From: Epiperipatus broadwayi
Lineage: Eukaryota; Onychophora; Udeonychophora; Euonychophora; Peripatidae
NCBI GenBank assembly: GCA_028023455.1
Contig: JAQFVV010006709.1
Location: 62,001-126,000 of the forward strand
Direction of reading: 5' to 3'
Length of the DNA stretch: 64,000 nucleotides
Below the pieces are notes generated by a model. That model was not told where the DNA came from. It saw only the letters and a list, made by a program, of their open reading frames with translations, and did no database searches. The translations under genes and the position numbers were made by a program. Of this stretch, positions 46,605 through 60,800 are shown piece by piece; positions within the stretch are counted from its first letter, which is position 1; each line of letters opens with the position of its first letter.

Positions 46605-49600
46605 CTATAGAGGCTCATAATAAGATAAGTATTGTCGTCCTCAATTTGATTTTGAGCCTAGCTTTATGTTTGATCTATGTTGGAAATTTTTCATTTTATT
46701 TTTATAAGCATTTTGACAAAAATTAATGGTATTTTTGCATTTATAAATTTTGTAGCTCCGAAACAAAACTTGCATGTAAATAAATGCATATAGAATATAT
46801 TATTTACACCTAGAATATAATGTGAACAATGAATCAAAAGTGAAAATAAATAATTCATTTTTTATAAACTATTTTTATGATTAGAAAAGCTTTTATTTAA
46901 AATTTTTCTTTGCTTATCTATTATCACAATCCAATATAATGAAAAGCCAATATAGTGAAAAATAACTTCCTAAGGTGATAATGAATTTTTTTGGTGTGAT
47001 TACTATTGTAAAACATTGACAAATATCACTGTTAAATTGTCTCTTACTTGAACATATACTCTGCAAAAAAAGGTAAATATTTTCATATAATCAAGATTTC
47101 ACCTTAAAAAACACAAAATATTTAATTATTGTTAATAATGACTACACATAACATTATGGAAGTTGTATACAATTGTTCATAGTGAGTAAGCAATTGTAGC
47201 ATGCTTGAGATAGGATTATGGCTAATAGGCTATAATATAATGAATTGTGACTAAAAATATAAACCATTAAAATATAATCTGACTTAAAAACATCACATGA
47301 TCATTGTTTAAATAATTGCTGTCTGTTAAAAAAAATACTATAATATATAGAAAATGAATTGGCTTGGATTGAAAAAATTTACAGAATTTTTAATTTGAGT
47401 TGGTAGCCTGATAGTGTAACAAAAAATAGGGTTGCTAAAGGAATATATGGTGGATTAGAACCAAAAGTTCAGATGTATTGTTCAAAAATCCAAAAGCTCC
47501 TCAACAATGAAAGCCATAAGCTAAAAACTATTCTGGGGATATTTGTATAGGACAGCACTCAGTAAGAATTTATTAAATACACCTGGGTCTCTTTTTATGC
47601 AGACTTATTTAACACGATTTTGAAGTTACGCGATTCATGTTTCACCGGAAGTCGTACTCCGATAATGCGCTATTACTTTAAATAATAAATTTTGCGCACT
47701 TACGTTATATTGAAAATAATAGCACATTATTGGAATTCGACTTTCATCTTAGTAATTTCAATATTTTCAGTGCTTTATAATAGTAAGATTTTATGCAATA
47801 ATGAAATTAAAATCATGATTTCCACATTTTATGTATACACACATTAAATTTTACAAGATTATAATGTAAATTTGTTCAAACATTGTGCGTGTTAATTTTG
47901 CATTTTAAATCACATTCTGTTTTTGCTTTTTAAAAAAGAATGTAATCAATTATTAATCATTTAGTGTCCACAAGTTTATTTTTAAAAGGTGAGTAATAGC
48001 AGTGGGCACAATTAAATTTGACAATTAAAAATTAAAATCTGATTTTTAATTGTAATTAACAATTTAAAAATTACTTACGGTGACTTGAAATTAATGTGAT
48101 GTAAAATGAAATTTGATTTTTAAAGGGAATTTAAAATTAAAGACAAAAATAAAAATTTAATTTTTAGTTGTTAGTTTTAATTAAATTTTTCCCAGCAGTG
48201 GTGAATAAATGTCTTTTTATTATCATAAGTCTAAGTTCATAAACAATTAATAAAATCATCGTCTCAAAGATTAATTACGTTGTCAACAGAAAACCATTAA
48301 CACAACATGAGAGTGCAAACGAACGTGTTTTTCGGCAAATAGCGTCAATAATTAAAACGTGTATAAAAAATGTAAATTACTGTACTGTAAATTATGCATA
48401 AAAATATATTATTTTGAATAAAATTAAATATTATAGTTATAAAAAGTTTGTCTTGTATCAATTTTTTCCAAATTTGAAATTTTTTATTAGTCATATTTTA
48501 TTTCCTTATTTTTTTTTGCACGAATTTTAAAGTAATTTTACATTGGTGCTTTGCTTTTATGCGAATTTTGAAAAATCACAGACCACATCCCCTCTTTTTC
48601 AATGTAAGTTACGTCTATTTTTGCGCGATTTCGTTTGCGCGTGTTTTCTGAGGAACCTATCGCGTAAAACGAGACCCAGATATATTACCATTTGGCATCT
48701 ATTAATTATTAAAAGTTTACACTAGATGGCATAAACATAAGATTAGAAGAAAATTGTTAATAGATTGCTAATAAGTCAAAATATGGAGGTTGTTTAATAT
48801 ATGGGAAAGAGAAAGGTGAATAACTTCATGTGTGTGTATTTTTAAAATTAAAAAATCAGATATATTAATCTTTAACTGAGGTTTAAAGTTTATATCTGTG
48901 CTAGAGATAATCTCTAGTTTAGAAAATCATTAATAATAATTATTATTGCATTTATCTGATGGTCAGTTGTGTGACAATGATAAATAAAAATGTAACTATA
49001 TATTGAACTGGGTGGGAGTGATTGAATATCAAAAAAAATGAATAAATACAATTTTTACTCTAATAAAAACAACAAAATTATAAAACAAATGTAGACTTTT
49101 TATATAAAACATGACATTATCAAATTATTTACCACGTATTCAATCCACTCCAGTTGCAATTTAGTGTTGCATCATACCAGCCATCAGGCAGGGAAGCATA
49201 ATACCCAGAGGGTACCTATAACCAGACCGAAATTGTACAAGGTATAATTTACAGTCACATTTCCAAGCTACAGAACTTCCACTGCTGAATTCAAACCCTG
49301 TTACTCAAAGCACTTTGTTTTAAAGTAAACTTCAGGTGCCAGATAACTACAAGTAGTTAACTTGCCCTGAATGACAGCTACTGATTCAGCACCTGAATAT
49401 CCCAACTAGCTCAATCGAAAAAGTAATATAATATGTGTCTAACTTCTTTGCTAAATTGTTCTTAGTGGTATAATTAAAAGAATGGACCGACAATAATTAA
49501 CAGACAAATACTTTATTGTAAATACTTTAAATAAACTGATTACTAAAACTTATAGACTAATTTTATACATTTCTTCAATTAAATAAACAATGATTACATA

Positions 49601-50880
49601 TGTGATGAGTACACAAACTTAATAAAAATATATAATTATAATGTAATATAAACATCGTGTATATGGAACATACACAAACTCAGATTTATAAACTAATTAT
49701 TTCATGACATGAAAGCTCTATAACTTTATTTGTTACGTTGATAGACGTGTGAATCCGCACATACTATAGTTCATTATATGCTGGCTAGAGTTTATTTATG
49801 CTGACTCTGGAGATACTCAAAGTTTGCAATGGCTACTTAATAAATTAATATGCGTCTTAGGAATGGGAATAAGCAAATAATATTACCCATAGGATTTTAA
49901 ACATTCCTCTGGGATAATATGGCTTGCTCTTTGTCGCTGCATGTGTGGTTTACCAACCGGTTGGATTTTAAGCTTCTGATGAGGTCCTGATGATTGCAGT
50001 TCTGGGCTACTTACTTCAGGCATACATTCTTGGCTGCTAATTTTGCAATGGAGGTTGGAGTTCAGTCACATGTTCCAACTTCTGCTCAGCACAGCATGGT
50101 ATTTATTTAAAGTCATGAATTAAATATACTGTGTTGAAGAATAAGAGTCTAGATAGGTGAGTGAATCTAAATACATGAATGAAAATGATGAAATTTTCAG
50201 TCCTATTTATGTGATGCCATTTTATTTTAATTAATTTTAAACTGCTAATTATTCTCATTGCTCAAAATCCATCCACTGATTAGGTTGATCAAATTTTGGA
50301 TAAGATGCATTTTAATTAGTCCTGTTGTCTATGGATTTTAATTAATTGGTAGCTATTGCTAATCCCATTCCTATTTAGCTTATCAGTATATGCAATCTGA
50401 ATGAACTTTTAATTCAATTATAAGCTTTCCTTTTTAAATTTAACTTATTTTTCTGCTGTTTGTTAATATGCACATATTTTAGTTCTTTTGAAATCAATCT
50501 TATTTATGCATGCATTCCTAATTACATAAATGGAAAGAGAATTTTAGTTTTTAAGATTTTTTTTTTCTTTAATAGTTTAATTTTTTCTAAGTTAAATTCA
50601 CCCCAGGCTAACTGCATTTTCTTTCAATAAAACTCTTTAACTTTCTAAATATCAATTTTGAAATAATAATAATAAAAAAATTAGAATCAGAGGGAGGGGG
50701 ATTTAAATATCTTGTTTTAATTAATTACTGGACTTTTCTTTAAATAAAGTCAGATATTTTAAACATATCTTTTGACGAAGCTTGCAGTGATTTTTATTTA
50801 TTAGAATTTTAATTTTAAAATCTTTTACATTGTTTATGAAATTTTTATTTTAATAATTTTAGACAAAAATTATTACGAAT
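46605..50880. other. Non-coding; MITE fragment and possible Gypsy LTR
   Basis: 47490-47560 contains CTCCTCAACAATGAAAGCCATAAGC and CTGGGGATATT, the inner part of the MITE family (quoted parts: ACAATGAAAGCCATAAGC). From about 49150 to 50880 the sequence is less AT-rich; on the minus strand it would be the LTR that follows the Gypsy remnant, including AATAAAGTATTTG near 49510 and GAGCTAGTTGGG near 49415, both similar to parts of the solo LTR 3' region. The LTR end could not be placed. Confidence 0.4.
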
Positions 50881-50881
50881 A

Positions 50882-50920
50882 TGTAATGCTCAATTAATGG
50901 TACATTACACCGCTCCCTTG
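50882..50920 (-). promoter_or_regulatory. Polypurine tract and LTR start of the Gypsy remnant
   Basis: On the minus strand CAAGGGAGCGG (50920-50910) is followed directly by TGTAATGTACC. The first 28 bases of this LTR form TGTAATG-N14-CATTACA, the same layout as the solo LTRs. Polypurine tracts prime plus-strand DNA synthesis next to the 3' LTR. Confidence 0.6.
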
Positions 50921-51045
50921 ACAAGAGTAAAAAGCATTGGTTTGACCATTTTATCTCTGATAACTCCTTTATTAATTTTGAACTATTTACATTAATTTTT
51001 TTTTTGTTTCTTAATTTGTTTGACATTCTTTTTCCCTCTTTATTA

Positions 51046-51461
51046 TTACCACCAGTTTGGTGGTTTCCCCCTTTTTACTAATATTAATGACCAGACATTA
51101 TATGCTCCCATTTCCTTCATCCCCTGTGCTACCACAAATGCATTATTGCCATATTTCCACTTGGTTACATATGGTCCATCATAAATCAGCTGAAATGTCT
51201 TGTATATGTGTTTTTCAGGATGATTCACAGGATGAACTCTCACCATGATTCATCTATTCTGAATATGGCTTTAGTTTCTCCCTGCCTCTTCTGCCTTAGT
51301 TTACCCTTTTTTAGCCAATTGAGTGCTTGTTCAGCATACTTTTTCTTTATTTGATTCATCCCCACTGGCAACCTGGTCTCAAATGGGTATGGAATATTTC
51401 TTCCAAAATGCAGTCGAACAGTTCTAAATTCTGTGGATTTATTTCTCAACCAGTTTATCAT
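51046..51461 (-). pseudogene. Gypsy integrase C-terminal region
   Basis: Two frames. 51461-51240 has NWLRNKSTEFRTVRLHFGRN, then PFETRLPVG, the post-core segment in which a target-facing F-x-L-x-x-G-R-x-P-x-x-P is typical. 51246-51046 has YDGPYVTKWKYGNNAFVV, resembling the G-P-F/Y module (G-P-Y-x-V). Between them a stop and frameshift intervene. It lies directly upstream of the polypurine tract, as expected for the end of pol. Confidence 0.65.
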
Positions 51462-51599
51462 GTTAACTATTTGAGGGGTTTCTTTAACCTATCTGCAATG
51501 ATCATTTTGTATATAAACACCCCCAACTCTCTCATAATCTGTTCACATGGATTAGACTGAGGGTTATGAATTGATGTAAGTATATGTTTCATCCCATGT

Positions 51600-52270
51600 C
51601 TGTTCATCTATTTCTTCCATTCACTGGATACAAAGGGCATTTCCATAATCTGATAAAATTTTGTCTGGAATTCCTAGTCTAAAGTGCTGTTGTTCCAAGA
51701 CCTGAATAGTTTGTTTTGCATTAGCTTGAGTTATTGGATATGCAACTACCAACTTAGAAAATACATCATATGCCATGATCAGATATTTCATTTTATTGAA
51801 TGGAGACAGGTTCATAGAGTCTATTACTACTAAGATATTTGGGCATATATGGGTTACAGTGGCCCTACTATCTATGTGTTAGGAGGCTTGGTTGTTGAAC
51901 ATAGTGCCTTTGCCAATGATGTCTGCAATACTGGCATACATTCTTAGCCAGTAGAACCAATGACTCAGCTATCCCCCAACTTTACTTACCCTATAAGGCC
52001 TGTAAGTTTCATGCACATATTTAATTATCTGCTTTCTCATAGTGACCTGAAGAATAATGCGCAATTTTTCTAAAAAAATACATGCTGTAAGAGTCCTGTC
52101 AAGCACAAGTAATTTCTGTTCCTTTTTAGCGAATTTGCCATTTTTGTTACAGGCTGATGGCATAAATACTCTACTATTTGTTTATAGTCTTTATCTTCTC
52201 CTTGCTGTTCCTTTAACCTACACAAGTCATCTATCTCATTTATTTTATATATTTTAGCTGCCACTATATA
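51600..52270 (-). pseudogene. Gypsy integrase zinc-binding and core region
   Basis: 52264-52070 has a K-D-x-D-Y-K-Q-I-V-E-Y linker after RNase H. In overlapping frames (52163-51900) the H2C2 segment is suggested by KQIIKYVHETY and HWFYWLRM. The catalytic core frame 51815-51621 has IMAYDVFSKLVVAYPI, the first catalytic Asp, and LGIPDKILSDYGNA, the second. The third (Glu) is not readable because the frame is lost by 51620. Truncation of the core by stops shows the element is dead. Confidence 0.75.
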
Positions 52271-52309
52271 TGCTCTATCACAACTTAAATGTTCTTTAGT
52301 TACCAGATA

Positions 52310-52690
52310 TCAGCTTAAAGTGTCTGCCACAATATTTTCTTTACCATGACAGTATGCCACTTTGTAATAAAATTCCTGCAGGAACAAGCTCAATCTTATT
52401 AACCTGCTATTATTCAGGAAGCTATGGTTAAGAAACTCAAGTCTCTTATGGTCAGTAATTACCACTACATCAAAGCCTATTAAATACTGCCAGAATTTCT
52501 CAAATACTGCTAGGACTTCTTTCTCAATTACAGTATAGTTCACTGCCAGTCTCCTCAATAAACAGCTAATGGAACAAAGAACTCCATGCTGATCCCATTC
52601 TTGTATCTGAAACAACATGGCCCCCAATCCAAACCAGCTGCTATCCATTTGTACAAAGAATGGTGTATTGAAATCAGGATATGACAGCAT
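52310..52690 (-). pseudogene. Gypsy RNase H domain
   Basis: A 126-codon frame, the best kept piece of the element. It has YPDFNTPFFVQMDSSWFGLG (first Asp), then N-Y-T-V-I-E-K-E-V-L-A-V (catalytic Glu), FDVVVITDHKRLEFL (second Asp) and YCHGKENIVADTLS (last Asp after HGKEN). These are the expected signatures of Ty3/Gypsy RNase H, and all four acidic positions are present. It degrades the RNA strand of the replication hybrid. Frames break on both sides. Confidence 0.9.
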
Positions 52691-53300
52691 AACTATTCAA
52701 GAATCCCACCTTCATGCTTTAGAAACTACACTCATGCTGTTTGTTCCACCCCATAGTTTCTCCTTTTTTGATAACTACAATAATGGCTCCATGTCAAGTG
52801 AAAAATATCTAATATCGATTATAGAAGTTACATAACCAAAGAAAAAATTTAATAGGTTTTTTATTCCAAGGCATGGGAAACTCCTGAATTGCTTGGATTT
52901 TTTTCAGGATTAGATAATACCCCTCTTTCACTGATTATATGTCCTAAAAACTTGATCTCGGTAGTCCTTATTTTACTCTTATTTAAATTAATTCCTGATT
53001 CCCTTTTTTCTCAGTCACCCAGCAAAATTTCTAAATGTACAAAAATGCTCTTCTATACTTTCTGAAGCCACCATGATGTTGTCCACACACATTGCAACAT
53101 ATCCTCCATCAACACCTGATCCAGTCATTGGACAAGCCCCACTCCACTATTTTTTAAGCCTGAAGGGAATCTAGTTAAAATTATATGCATGTCTTATATT
53201 TAAATGCAGTATATTTCCGATTCTTTGGGTGAAGTTTAATTTGCCAATAACTGGCAGTTAAGTCTAAAGTCAAAATATTTTTTTTCTTTGAAATTTTGTT
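52691..53300 (-). pseudogene. Gypsy reverse transcriptase, eroded
   Basis: At 53100-53020 the minus strand reads V-A-M-C-V-D-N-I-M-V-A-S-E-S-I-E-E-H-F, the equivalent of the F-x-Y-x-D-D-I-x-V-x-S box, with the second catalytic Asp changed to Asn. Nearer RNase H are G-F-V-x-S and F-L-G-H-I/x-S-x-x-G-I like words at about 52960-52840, broken by shifts. Upstream of 53300 nothing is readable, so gag, protease and the 5' LTR are missing or unrecognisable. Confidence 0.65.
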
Positions 53301-56300
53301 AACAATTTGTTCATAGGTGGAGGAGCATTAGTATCAGGTATTGATATTTTATTTAGTTATTTTAATGATATTGTACTAATTGTTAATTATTGAGTGTTAA
53401 ACTACCTGAATTTCTATGAACATTTAACCAAATTTACCAATACTAAATTTATATAAGATAAATAACCTGTTATATTTGAGATAGGAAAATGTTTATTTGT
53501 GCTGTTTCTCTGCATTTGTTGAGAAATTGGAAAATGTTTTCAAAGAAAAATTTGAAGCAAAAAATCTTTCAAAAACGAAATGTTTTATAAACAAAAATAG
53601 TTTGCAGACTTTAAAACAATGGATATTTGCCTATGCTTTGTATAGAATTGTGAACTGTTAAATAAAAGTGTAATTTTTATGAAAATTACTAAATTAATAT
53701 TCTATTTTTATATAAAAAAATAATAATTGCTTTAATATATGCATTCTGTAAAGAAATAATAAGAAAGCCACGTACATTTCCAATGGAACTGTGGATCCTA
53801 CATAAAGTGCTACAGACCACTTATCACTATTAAGCATTAATAGTTAAAATTCCATTTATGATAACTTATACTTATGTCTCTGTTTTCATAAATGGATCCA
53901 ACTTTGTTTTTATTTAAAAATAAGACTTTTGTCAATGTTAATTATTTCTCATAAAAGTTTAAAAGTTATATTTGCCTAACTGTCTATAAAATAAAAAATT
54001 GTATTGTTACTATGAGGGTTTCACTCTATGGGCAAGCAGCTGAAGAAGGACTTCATGCCCTTAACAGATTGCTTACTGCAGTAGTTCTATCCATGGACTA
54101 AGGTGTTTTAAAAAAAGAATTAGTAACAATTTTTTATTTTAAATTTCAAAATAATATTTATGTGAAAAGGTATTTATCTTATTATATTTTGTTTCTCAAG
54201 AGGTATAATAGAATGTATAGGTATTCCTACCATGTGCAGGTCAAATCTATATATCTTATATAAAATGATTTAGATAAAGTTTAAATTTTATATTTATGAA
54301 GGTATTATATATTTTTTTAGTGTTTTAATGCAATTATGGGTAAAACAGCCCATATGGGTTTATCAGAAGTTCATATTTTCTATAGTTATTATGCTTTAAC
54401 CTATTTTCAAATTCAGTATTATAACAGAATTTTATTTTGTCCTTACTCATTCAACAAGTGAGTTATTTTTAATATGCCCACTTATTTTTAATAGATATTT
54501 ATGCTATTCATTGTATGTGTGTATATTCTATATTAAATGCAAAATTGCAACTCAATATTTGCTATACATCAGAAATCAGCTGGTCATGCATGTGAACCTA
54601 AAAATGCAAGAATAGTTTGCAGGGAGAGAAATGACATTAAGAGGAAAGTTAAAGAAGCATGTTTTATTGCTATTGATGATAAGGCTATGAATAGGAAAGA
54701 TGCGTGTTACAAAATCTCTAAGAAATGGTTCATTTAGAGCTGATGCATTTATTTGCAACTAATTTACATATATCAGCATATTTTAGCATATACCAACACG
54801 CTATGCTTATTCTTTGTTGCCCATGATTATGAGAGCTAAGTTCTCTTGAAAGCGCTCGGGCATTATTCTTTAGACATTATAATTATTTTGAGTTTATAAT
54901 ATATTTTTATTTAATCCTGATGAAGCTCGGTTGTTGTGCGCGTATTTGCGCTTTAAAATTATATATATGCTATTTTAAATATTTTTATAGCTATTTGGCT
55001 ATCATTTTATACTTTAGTTTCAGACATTGCTTAGCATAAGCAATTATGTAAAATTGAAGTATTTAGTTGTAATTGATAGCTGTTATCTTGCCATTGTCTA
55101 ATATTGGATTATGCTTTTGAGCTGTATACTTTGTTAAATATCAGTTATACATTGTGGAGTAGAGATGCTCTCCCCATTGTTCTCATGTGTTTTCCATGAG
55201 AGGGTAGTTGATATTTTTGAGATTATATTTACTGTGCAGCTAATGTAGCTAGATTCCAGGAGAGGATCATTTATAGTTCATTTTCCATTTTCTTATATCA
55301 TGATACTGCATCCACACATTCTTTTCTGCCTCATGTATAAGCTTGGAATTCACCATTTCTTTATTCAGATTGTTTCGATCTGAGGAGCCATTGTGTTACT
55401 TTATCCCTTATGGTGTTAGTGAATATTTTCCACCATAGAAGGTGAAGTTAATTGTGTTTTTAGAATGTGTATGATGGCAATAATAAGTTAGTTTGAGGTA
55501 ATTAATTCTTCAAGGTGTACTTAATTGTTTGCAATGCTCTTGGTTATGCATGGCAATGTCTGTATTATGTAACTGTGCTTTGCCAGTAGTCCACAAGTAA
55601 ATTATTAATTTTAATTGCTTATTTTAAATGCATAGCATTGTAGGAATGCACATACACAATGTTAAATTGTTTATTAATATCTGAGAGATATTCATCATTG
55701 GACTAGTAAGTTATTTAGATTTAAATAATTCATTATTTTCATGTAGACATTGAATTAATAGTTTGTGTGTATATGACTTCTGGTGAATGCTTCATATCCT
55801 TTGCTAGTTATTTAAATAATCTAGGGCAATGATTAAGTTATTATTGTGATGATAATGATTCTCATTATCATATTAGTATTATGGTTCAAACCCATATCTG
55901 TTCCAGTTTAGATAAAAATTATTTTTAATATGATATTTCGTATAGTAGTTAAGATATTTTGTGGAGTTGCCTGAACAGGAAATATTTTGTAAAAATATTG
56001 ATTAGCTATTGATTAAAGCTATTACTTTAATTATTATTGTTTCTTTCATTAAATGTTTGTTTAATGCAATATTTTGAATTAGGATAGAGTAAAAAAAAAT
56101 CAGCTAAATATTATAGCTATTTTATTTAACTTTTATTTTAACAAATTATAATGTACAATAAAAGAAAAATTATAATTTGGATAATTTGTTAGCGAGACAA
56201 TCTTAGATTCATAATGATGACATCCTATTAAACAGAAACAGTACTTGTGCTGGCCTGTAGCTTTTAAACTATATTGTAAATATTTTGTGTGTCATATTTA

Positions 56301-57792
56301 CTGTTAATAAATGTATTTGTTAATTATTTAACTCTAGTTTTGTTATGTGTTTTTCTATATGCAAAAATTTTCTTAGGTTCTGAATTCTTAAATATCAGAA
56401 ATCTTGGTAAATCAGATAAACAATCTTTATGCAGATCCAAGTTTCAACGTTTATAAAAACATTCCATAAGATTTTCAATCCTAAAGCTTGAACTACAATT
56501 TGAAGAAGAAATATTTGTTTAATCTTGCAATGGATTATTTAATCCATTCTTAAGACTGCACATTATTTATTTACTTGATTAATAAAAGTATAAGAATCAA
56601 ATATAATTCTTTATTGTGTTAATGATAGTAGAAATATATAAAAGGTACCCTTTCTTTCTTTTATCTTGAGTGACATCCTGGGTAAAAGGCTATAATTATT
56701 CAAAATTTTATATAATTGTTTTTGTTAGTATTATTCAGATTAAACACTTCTTTATGTAATTGTCCTTTTGTTATACTATAATAGGAAGCATTATCTTATA
56801 AGAGAAGTGTATGTCTCCTATAATCTATCAGTATGGCAGTCATTTGTTTAGCAACACAATACAACAGTATAATTCCTAATAATCAACACAAGAACCCTGA
56901 GATTATTTTAATAATTATCAACTTATTATTCTTATTATAACTTTGACGGTGGCATAATAATTCCATTATTATTATTTAATCCACTATTAGAAAAGTACTT
57001 TCATTTTGCTCTACAAGAGTAGAGTATATCAGATCACACATTGCCCTCAGTTACCATTTGAAAAATTTATTTTATGGATACGTGAATGATTTTCAAAAGA
57101 TTAATTATCCTGTGATAAAAACCATTGACCCCAGCACTGTCAGGGGGTAGCTATTGTAGGGGCCATACAAGCTCCAAATTAGTAACTTTCAACTTCTGTA
57201 TTCAACACACACCAAGTCTCTTTATTGTCCCAACTTAATAAGTTAAGAAACCTAGATAGAATGGGCTGGCAAAGGATAGACAAACATAGTGTAGCATCCT
57301 CAACATATACGTGTATCATCATCACTCTATAATGTAAAGATCAGCAAAGTTTCCTAATATGTTCATTGTAATAAAGTTTCATTTAATGTAATAAATTCAT
57401 TTGTAATGTGAATTGCTAGAATATCATATCTATCTTTACACATAACTGGTTTCATAGCTATACATTATATAAATGTCTGTAAAAGAAAAAAAAATGTAAA
57501 TTAAAGAATAATCAATATCACTGTTGTTCATTGGAAGGGCTTGAAGTGTTGGCCTGTGTGAATAGGAGAGGCATGCAAAACCCTGTGATGAAGATCAATG
57601 TCCCTGAGTTAAGTCGTGGTATATGAAGGTGGGATTTGTGTATCACCAAGGGTGTTAGTTATGTGGTTGAGGTGGGAAGTTCAAAGGGTTTAAACCTACG
57701 GCAGGGGTAAGTCTGTATCTTCTGGTTGAAAACCTTTGCTTGGCCTTTCGGTCTTGTTAGCTAGCTATACAAACTAGACCGGTACAGTACTA
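53301..57792. other. Non-coding, no gene recognised
   Basis: AT-rich. 57530-57780 is markedly less AT-rich and contains CTTGGCCTTTCGGTCTTG; it matches nothing else in the window. No RNA gene seen. Confidence 0.5.
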
Positions 57793-57886
57793 ATAATTGT
57801 TTTTTTTTTTCTTTTGATGTATTTTTATTGTCTATTAATGGTGGAAGACAATTAAAACGGACATCAAAAGAAAAAAAAAATTATTG
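57793..57886. repeat. Hairpin with about 38-base arms
   Basis: Left arm has TTTTTTTTTTCTTTTGATGT and then TTTTATTGTCT; the right arm has AGACAATTAAAA and then ACATCAAAAGAAAAAAAAAA. Three bases are mismatched near the middle; the loop is ATTAATGGTGGA. It could be a tiny fold-back element, but no second copy was found. Confidence 0.75.
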
Positions 57887-60800
57887 ATATTGGAGTGTAG
57901 GAATGGCAAATTAAAGAAAATCTGAAGTCAATATAATATTAGAATAGATTTCCAAAGTCATCTCATACTTTGAGAAATTCTTACTTATACCAAACCTAAA
58001 ATAGAAATGCTGAGGAACAAAAACTGCATCTATGAAATACTATGTAAATGTCGAAGTATATTGGTGAGACCTGTCGCCCTGTTGAACAATAATTGAAGAA
58101 TGCAAACTATAGTTAAAAGAGAAAAAAACAAATGTATCTACTAATGGCCATATGTTTAATTGGAAAAATATTGAATAGAGAGGAACAAGTACAAAGAAGA
58201 AAATCCAAGAAAGCTGCTCATATGACAATGGCAAATAATCCTATAAGTCAATTCAGTGTGACAATACACAATGTATGGCAACTTCTAATTATCCTTGGTC
58301 TTAGAAAAAAATTAATAAAGTTGAAGGACTCAGGATTTGAACTAATACTCATATATAAATATATGAAATTTCTATCTGTTGTTTTTGATAGAATAACTCA
58401 GCTTGTTAGAGCATTTGGCTTAAATTCGATATTTGAAAATCTAAAAGTGTTTGACTCTTATGCTAATAACTGTCACTGGTCAGGCCAGTGACTCCTGAAG
58501 AATAATAGTACTTGGAACATTGTGTCATTACTAATCTGTGTTATCAATTTGTGTGTTATTACTAACAAACTGTTTGCATTTGAAAGTTTAAAATTTTCTA
58601 TACATTCAACATTTGCTGATAGATGATGAAAATATTCCAACATATTATCAAACATCCATTAAGTTCAGCAATAAGTATGAACAAGAACAATTGAGATATA
58701 AACCAATGAAACAAGCAAGAAAGTCAGTCTAATCTATTCAAGCAGTGTTGCATTGATCCCATGAAAAAAAAAAGTAATCACTGGTGAAAAAATTTCCAAT
58801 GTAAAAGTATGCAGAGCAACCATAACATTTGCCAACAGAACGCCATCTATTGTGTGTGACTAGAAACTATCAACTACATCTGTTAAAACACCTGGGGTAA
58901 TGTAATCAGATCCAGAGACTAATGCTAAAGTTGGGTAAAATCAGCCATTGCCTGCTTTAATCATGCTATGAAGAAGTAGTCTGTATCATAACCCAAACTA
59001 CAGATTAACATCACTTAAACCACTGAATACCCCATTTAACATCCCCAGTTCATCAGAGTGATAACCACTATCTTTGGATGAACTAATGAAGACTCACTCA
59101 TTCATAAATATAGAACAAGAATGATATCTGCAAAAAAACATAGCATTAACTTTTTTATACTTTGCACAGTAAAATCTTATTAGGATAATAATTTTAAGGT
59201 CTTAAATTTAAAATATTTTTTATTATGATTATCTTTAATATTTTGTATACCTGATAATAGTTGCAATTATATAAGCAAAAAATTTATTTATTTATTGTTA
59301 ATAAAATTTTAAATGATTTATTCATTAATGCATTTAGTTTGTGTTTGCTTATCAAACTCAATTCAATCATTATACTATTTAACATCCACTAATTATTAAT
59401 ATCCATAATATTAAGAAATTGTGCAATTCACTGGAGGACATGCAGGGATGGTGACAATAATTTATTAATGATGATGTTTGGGTGTTAATAAGTTTTCCAA
59501 AAATAAGCTTTCTATATAGGTTTGGTACCTTAAAGTTTCATTTGATTGAAACAAAAAAAAAAAGAATTAAAAATATTTTAGGGAGGATTTGTACTAGTGT
59601 TTAATCTTAAGTACAAGGTTATAAATCATCATCATCACAATTGTTTGGTTAATATTCTTTTATATAATTGAATCTACTCATTTTTATTCAAAGTATATTA
59701 ACTAGTTAATAAAAAATATTTATTTGCAGTCAAAATGTACTGTTACATATGTGAATATCATTGGTTCACTCAAAATTATCATTCCACTATCAACAGAAAA
59801 ATATTTTTTTAAAAAACAGAAATTAAGATACATACATACATATATATATACTATGTTTGAACATAAATATTTATGATGCAGACAAAAATCAAAACGTAGT
59901 TATATGTTTCAATTATAGCAATGTTGAAATAAATTCAAGATTTATAATTCAATCACTAACAATACAATATTCACCACTAGTTTATGTTATATAGATTCTG
60001 GCACTGAAAGATTGCATTGTTTATTTTTATGTATTAGTAAATTCATTAACACAACATACAATACTGTCTTTTCTAAAATACTTCAAATCTATAATAAGTA
60101 TGGCTCACCACAGTTGTTGACATTCATTGCAAGTATTATTCATTCATTTTAAAATTGACTGAATATAGATTTAATAATAGAAATGAGATGACTTTTGTGC
60201 AATACTCATGCCCAAGTTTATCATATAATAAGTTTTATAAAGATGTATTATTTATCCAATTAACTTATCCAGTCTACCATGAATGCACCATTATCACATC
60301 ACATTTAATACCCTTAACCAATTCATCCACCTGCTACTCACTGACTGAAAAAATCTAGCTATCTATAAACTATCAAAGGAATCAACAACCAGATGTTACA
60401 TGCCAACTGTCAAATAAAAGAACAAAACAGGTAAGATGAAACTTTATATAAAAGTATTTTAAAGCAAGATTTATTGATTATACTAAAAAAAAGTAAAAAA
60501 ATATATAATCAACAGAAAAAAATAGAGCATTACATCTTTGTGCATGTGTTTCATATATGTAGATGAGATTTGCAAACTTATAAATCACAAGATTCAAACA
60601 TGAAAATTAATTTGTTATAGCTTATGGCAAGCATTACTACAACTAAATGGAAAAAATAATACTGTTTAAAATAAAGCTAACTCTATAATATGTAAATTAT
60701 ATTATATTGCATTGTAAAAAAAAATAAAAATAATTCTTTTTCAAAAAGCCTAAAATCTAGTATTATTCCAAATAAAGTTCTTACACACATGACTTTATTG

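Noticed and set aside
49185-49440. tRNA-derived SINE (GGGTTTGAATTC B-box-like sequence on the minus strand)
   Set aside because: A box is not convincing, and the sequence may be part of the Gypsy LTR.
58132-58491. 119-codon open frame as a gene
   Set aside because: No family resemblance and low-complexity composition; a frame of this length is not rare in a window of this size.
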